From the NCBI GenBank assembly GCA_023958085.1, contig JAMLGI010000010.1, positions 1-64,000 on the forward strand: a stretch of 64,000 nt of DNA, in the 5' to 3' direction. The stretch's first letter is position 1. The number at the start of each line of letters is the position of its first letter. The DNA comes from Solirubrobacterales bacterium (lineage in GTDB: Bacteria; Actinomycetota; Thermoleophilia; Solirubrobacterales; 70-9). The notes below the pieces were generated by a model that had not been told where the DNA came from, ran no database searches, and saw only the letters and a program-made list of their open reading frames with translations. Below are positions 60,205 through 64,000 of the stretch, piece by piece. Made by a program: the position numbers and the translations under genes.

Positions 60205-62700
60205 ATGAGTCGGTACGAAGCGCGGGAAATCGAAGCGAAGTGGCAGGGGATCTGGGCCGAGGAGAAGACCTGGGAGGTCCCCAACCCGGGCCAGCCGGGG
60301 TACGACCCCGAAAGGCCGAAGGCGTACGTGCTGGAGATGCTGCCGTACCCTTCCGGCGAACCGCACGTCGGGCATCTCAAGTGCTACGCGGTCGGTGACG
60401 CGATCGCCCACTTCCGGCGCCGCAACGGCTACGAGGTGATCCACCCGATGGGTTACGACTCGTTCGGGCTGCCGGCCGAGAACAACGCGATCAAGACCGG
60501 GGTGCCGCCCCGGGTTGCCACCGAAAAATCGATCGAGTCCTTCCGGCGCCAGTTCAACGAGTGGGGTATCTCGATCGACTGGTCGCGGGAACTGGCGACC
60601 CACACGCCGGAGTACTACCGGTGGACCCAGTGGCTCTTCCTGCAGATGTTCGAGCGGGATCTCGCCTACCGCACCAAGGCCCCGGTGCAGTGGTGCCCGA
60701 AGGACGCCACCGTGCTCGCCAACGAACAGGTGGTCGACGGGCGCTGCGAGCGTTGCGGGACCGAGGTCGAGACCCGCAACCTGAGGCAGTGGTTCTTCCG
60801 CACCACGGCCTACGCCGAGGAGCTGCTGGCCGATTTCGAGAAGCTCGAGTCCTGGCCCGAGCATGTGGTCACCATGCAGAAGAACTGGATCGGCCGATCC
60901 GAAGGGGCCGAGGTCACCTTCCGCTGCGAATCGGCCGACATCGACTTTCCGGTGTTCACCACCCGTCCCGACACCCTGTTCGGCGCGACCTTTTTCGTGG
61001 TCGCCCCCGAACACCCGGAGCTCGACCGGCTGATCGAGGGCACCCCGGTCGAAGCCGAGGTTCGCGAGTACGTGAACCGGGTTGCCCGCAGCTCCGCCGC
61101 CGAACGAGGCGACGAAGCCCGGGAAAAGACCGGGGTCGCGCTCGGCCGTACCGTCACCAACCCGGTCAACGGGGAGGAGATCCCGATGTTCGTCGCCGAC
61201 TACGTGCTGATGGATTACGGCACCGGCGCGATCATGGCGGTTCCCGGTCACGACAGCCGCGACCACGAGTTCGCCCGTGCCTTCGACCTGCCGATCCGAC
61301 GGGTGATCGAGGGTGAGCCCGAGGACGGCGGTGACTCGGAAGGACTGCCGTACTCGGGCGATGGCCCGATGACCGGCTCTGACCGGTTCGACGGCATCCA
61401 CAATCGCGAGGCCTACGGACAGATCCTCGAGTGGCTTGCGGCCGAAGGACGGGGCGAGGCCTCGGTGAACTTCCGTCTTCGCGACTGGCTGGTTTCACGT
61501 CAGCGGTACTGGGGCGCACCGATCCCGATCGTCCACTGTGAAACCTGCGGGATGGTCCCGGTCCCGGAAGACCAGCTTCCGGTACGACTGCCCGAGATCG
61601 AGGACTACGCCCCGCAGGGCAGGAGTCCGCTGGCCGCGGCGGAGGAGTGGGTGGCCGTCGAGTGCCCGACCTGCGGCGGTCCAGCCCGGAGGGAAACCGA
61701 CACCATGGACACCTTCGTCGACTCCTCCTGGTACTTCCTGCGCTACCTCGATGCCCGCAACGAGGAAGCGGCCTTCGACCGGGAGGCAGCCGATCACTGG
61801 ATGCCGGTCGATCAGTACATCGGCGGGGTCGAGCACGCGATCATGCATCTGCTCTACGCCCGGTTCTTCACCAAGGCGCTCCACGACATGGACCGGCTCG
61901 GGGTGGTCGAACCCTTCGCCAACCTGTTCACCCAGGGAATGATCACCCGCGACGGGGCGAAGATGTCGAAGTCGAAAGGCAACACGGTCAGTCCGGCCGA
62001 GATCGTCGCCCGCCACGGGGCCGACGCCGCCCGAACCTACGTCTGCTTCATGGGCCCGCCGGAACGGGGTGCCGACTGGACCGACGAAGGGGTGGAGGGA
62101 GTCAACCGTTTCCTCTCGCGCCTCTGGCGGATAGCCGACGACCTCGCCGGTTCCGGTCCGGCTCCCCTGGCTTCCGACCCTTCGGCCGAGGGTGATCGCC
62201 GGACCCTGCTGGCCAAGGCCCACTGGGCGATCGGGAAGGCCGGCCACGATTTCACCCGGGGATTCCAGTTCAACACGGTGATCGCTGCGGTGATGGAACT
62301 GGTCAACGAGATCTACCGGGCCCGTGAGGCGCTCGGCGAGGAACCCGGGGATCTCGACGCGCTCCGGTTTGCCACCGCGACGGCCGGGTCCCTGATCCAG
62401 CCGTTCGCCCCCCATCTCGGCGCCGAGATCTACGAGAAGCTGACCGGAGAACGGGTCTGGGAGGCGGCCTGGCCGGAACCCGATCCGGCTCTGCTGAAGA
62501 GCGAGACGATGACCGTCGTGGTGCAGGTGAACGGCAAGGTCCGGGACCGGATCGAGGTGGCCGACGGGACCCCCGACGAGGAGGTCCTGACTGCCGCCAA
62601 GGCGGCCGGAAACGTCGCCCGTCACCTCGAGGGTACCGTCCCGGTCAAGGAGATCGTGATTCCCGGCAAGCTGGTCAACCTGGTGGTTCGCCCGGCCTGA
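60205..62700 (+). CDS. leuS: Leucyl-tRNA synthetase
   Basis: 831 aa class I synthetase, full length. HIGH-type motif in MLPYPSGEPHVGHLKCYAVG (about residues 45-64). MGYDSFGLPAENNAIKTGVP is highly conserved. The CP1 editing domain spans about 225-425 (FTTRPDTLFGATFFVVAPEH, DYGTGAIMAVPGHDSRDHEF). Zinc-type Cys pairs occur in CPKD/CERCG and CETCGM/CPTCGG. KMSKS loop DGAKMSKSKGNTVSP (about 589). The C-terminal tRNA-binding domain VVVQVNGKVRDRIEVADGTP completes it. Independent promoter-like hexamer upstream. Confidence 0.97.
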   Translation: MSRYEAREIEAKWQGIWAEEKTWEVPNPGQPGYDPERPKAYVLEMLPYPSGEPHVGHLKCYAVGDAIAHFRRRNGYEVIHPMGYDSFGLPAENNAIKTGVPPRVATEKSIESFRRQFNEWGISIDWSRELATHTPEYYRWTQWLFLQMFERDLAYRTKAPVQWCPKDATVLANEQVVDGRCERCGTEVETRNLRQWFFRTTAYAEELLADFEKLESWPEHVVTMQKNWIGRSEGAEVTFRCESADIDFPVFTTRPDTLFGATFFVVAPEHPELDRLIEGTPVEAEVREYVNRVARSSAAERGDEAREKTGVALGRTVTNPVNGEEIPMFVADYVLMDYGTGAIMAVPGHDSRDHEFARAFDLPIRRVIEGEPEDGGDSEGLPYSGDGPMTGSDRFDGIHNREAYGQILEWLAAEGRGEASVNFRLRDWLVSRQRYWGAPIPIVHCETCGMVPVPEDQLPVRLPEIEDYAPQGRSPLAAAEEWVAVECPTCGGPARRETDTMDTFVDSSWYFLRYLDARNEEAAFDREAADHWMPVDQYIGGVEHAIMHLLYARFFTKALHDMDRLGVVEPFANLFTQGMITRDGAKMSKSKGNTVSPAEIVARHGADAARTYVCFMGPPERGADWTDEGVEGVNRFLSRLWRIADDLAGSGPAPLASDPSAEGDRRTLLAKAHWAIGKAGHDFTRGFQFNTVIAAVMELVNEIYRAREALGEEPGDLDALRFATATAGSLIQPFAPHLGAEIYEKLTGERVWEAAWPEPDPALLKSETMTVVVQVNGKVRDRIEVADGTPDEEVLTAAKAAGNVARHLEGTVPVKEIVIPGKLVNLVVRPA

Positions 62701-62844
62701 GCGGCTACGGGGTTCCTCCCCTTGGATGGGCGCCCGATCGGTGCCCGGTTGTGGCGGAAGTCGTTACGCAGCCGTATGGAAACGTTGCTGAAGAATTTGC
62801 GCCTGGAGCACCATCCGTGAGCGACTCCGCGCCAGGCTCTGGTT

Positions 62845-63456
62845 GTGATCGATCTCGACCGGAAGCAGATTCTCGTGTACGCGACGGTGGCAGCGGCCGT
62901 GATCATCATCGGCCTGGTCTCGTTGCGGAGTTCAACTGGCGGCTCGAATCCCGCCCCGGAACGGACCGGGTCAGGGAAGGCAGACCGGGAAGGTGAAAGG
63001 GGCTTCGCTCTGGCTGCCGGCCGGCGGGCGCTGGTGGTCGATGTCTCAGGGGCGGTGGTCAAGCCCGGGGTCTACCGGATGCCGGAGGGGACCCGGGTCG
63101 TCGACGCGATCCGGCGGGCAGGTGGCCCCTCCGCGCGAGCGGTTACGGAGGCGATCAACCGTGCCGCCCGCCTGACCGACGGCCAACAGGTGGTCGTCCC
63201 CCGTGGTGGCGGTGGTTCCGGCATGGACGCCCCCGGTGGATCTGCGGCCGGTCCGGGGAGTCCCGGCCCGGTCAGCCTCGGCACCGCGAGCGCATCCGAC
63301 CTCGAGCAGATCGACGGGATCGGTCCGGTAACTGCCCGGAAGATCATCGAGTTCCGCGAAAGCAGGGGCGGTCTCGGCTCGGTCGAGGATCTCGATCAGG
63401 TCAGCGGGATCGGTCCGGTAACGATGGAGAGTCTCCGTTCCGCCCTTCAGCCCTGA
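62845..63456 (+). CDS. comEA: Competence protein ComEA (DNA receptor)
   Basis: 203 aa from GTG 62845. One N-terminal membrane anchor (ILVYATVAAAVIIIGLVSL, about 9-27), a linker, a SLBB domain (ALVVDVSGAVVKPGVYRMPE, RVVDAIRRAGG, about 61-95), a Gly-rich spacer, and a C-terminal helix-hairpin-helix DNA-binding domain with two GIGPVT turns (LEQIDGIGPVTARKIIEFRE and LDQVSGIGPVTMESLRSALQ). It captures double-stranded DNA outside the membrane and feeds the ComEC channel encoded next, 8 nt away. Confidence 0.94.
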   Translation: MIDLDRKQILVYATVAAAVIIIGLVSLRSSTGGSNPAPERTGSGKADREGERGFALAAGRRALVVDVSGAVVKPGVYRMPEGTRVVDAIRRAGGPSARAVTEAINRAARLTDGQQVVVPRGGGGSGMDAPGGSAAGPGSPGPVSLGTASASDLEQIDGIGPVTARKIIEFRESRGGLGSVEDLDQVSGIGPVTMESLRSALQP

Positions 63457-63464
63457 TCGGACCG

Positions 63465-64000
63465 GTGCTGGAGGCCGGTTGGCGGCTGCCCGTCGTGGCC
63501 GGGCTGGCCTGCGGGCTTGGTCTCGCTCCCTTTCTTCAGGTGAACGGAGGGCCGCTCCGTCCCCTGCTGGCCGCGGTGCTTGTCGTGGTGTCGATCGCCG
63601 GCCGCGGCCGATCCCACCTGCCGGCCGCGATCACGATCATGCTGGTGGCCACCCTGGCCGGCCTGTCGGTTGGTTCCCTGCGGCTGGAGACGATCGACCG
63701 GGCGGCATTTGAACCACCGACCAGTGGCGAACGGACCGAGGTGAGACTCTCCGGCTTTGTCGAGGCAGAGCCGAGCCGGTCCCGGGGGATGATCCGGTTC
63801 CGGCTTTCAACCGGGAAGGGACGGCTGATGGTCGAATCCCCGGACCCCGGAGCGGAAAACCTGCCCGGACCCGGCGACGGCATACTCGCGGTCGGAACGG
63901 TCGGCCGGCCCCCGGACTGGTACCGGTCGATCGTGGACCGACACGGCCTGAAAGCCATCCTGAAGGCACGCTACCTGGCTCCGACCTCGGACAGCCGGAC
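63465..64000 (+). CDS. comEC: ComEC/Rec2 DNA-uptake channel (3' end beyond window)
   Basis: About 178 residues visible, frame open to the window edge, start GTG 63465. Two to three hydrophobic segments at the N-terminus (LPVVAGLACGLGLAPFLQV, LLAAVLVVVSIAG, ITIMLVATLAGLSVGSLRL) are followed by the DUF4131-like OB-fold region (RTEVRLSGFVEAEPSRSRGM, RFRLSTGKGRLMVE). The remaining competence domain lies outside. Adjacent comEA strongly supports the call. ComEC transports single-stranded DNA into the cytoplasm. Confidence 0.9.
   Translation, partial: MLEAGWRLPVVAGLACGLGLAPFLQVNGGPLRPLLAAVLVVVSIAGRGRSHLPAAITIMLVATLAGLSVGSLRLETIDRAAFEPPTSGERTEVRLSGFVEAEPSRSRGMIRFRLSTGKGRLMVESPDPGAENLPGPGDGILAVGTVGRPPDWYRSIVDRHGLKAILKARYLAPTSDSR

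Overview
This is a gene-dense, roughly 70% G+C chromosomal segment of an actinobacterium. Gene order (mreC-mreD-mrdA-rodA, rne-rplU-rpmA, obg-proB-proA-nadD-rsfS, leuS-comEA-comEC), frequent GTG/TTG starts and many apparently leaderless promoters support that placement. The style of the exported proteins (Arg-rich secreted proteins, lysyl-oxidase-like protein, secreted sulfatase-fold proteins) recalls Thermoleophilia/Solirubrobacterales, but that lineage call is inference. I see no integrase, transposase, phage genes or CRISPR array.

Layout. 0-6.3 kb: mixed metabolic and unknown genes (TadE-like protein, a hydrolase-fold protein without its nucleophile, DUF2804, sulfotransferase, RibD-C reductase, acyl-CoA dehydrogenase). 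6.3-6.75 kb: a non-coding block holding two tandem hairpin elements with compensatory base changes. 6.75-14.9 kb: cysE, pcrA/uvrD, folD, two small membrane proteins and gatCAB; gatA is split by one extra G. 15.1-18.2 kb: exported trypsin-like protease, NDH-2 and a zinc-ribbon membrane protein. 18.3-23.8 kb: two copies of a 50-bp hairpin repeat, then an envelope-glycan cluster (DUF2304-GT2 fusion, two GT-C mannosyltransferase-like membrane proteins) divergent from a UDP-sulfoquinovose synthase. 23.8-35.6 kb: ilvB-ilvN and ilvC flank a menaquinone set menF, menD, menC, menA, menB, menE, with a lysyl-oxidase-like secreted protein inside. 35.6-43.9 kb: maf, the rod-shape/elongasome genes without mreB, RNase E/G, and ribosomal proteins L21 (with a Lys/Ala-rich tail) and L27.

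43.9-54.1 kb: an accessory block inside the usually contiguous rpmA-obg neighbourhood. It holds three paralogous secreted alkaline-phosphatase/sulfatase-superfamily proteins, a secreted class-A beta-lactamase-fold protein, a small secreted protein, a solute-binding lipoprotein, a CPA2 antiporter and a secreted amidase. Several of its products are extremely arginine-rich. 54.1-64 kb: obg, proBA, nadD, rsfS, tRNA-Ala(GGC), an SRPBCC protein, a decayed nucleotidyltransferase module, leuS, comEA and the start of comEC.

Together the genes describe a menaquinone-based respirer (NDH-2 plus the men set) with a rod-type wall elongation machinery, tRNA-dependent amidation (GatCAB), branched-chain amino acid and proline synthesis, DNA uptake genes and an elaborate, very basic secretome. 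The most unusual non-coding content is the set of structured intergenic repeats at about 1.0, 6.4-6.7, 15.0, 17.9 and 18.3-18.4 kb.
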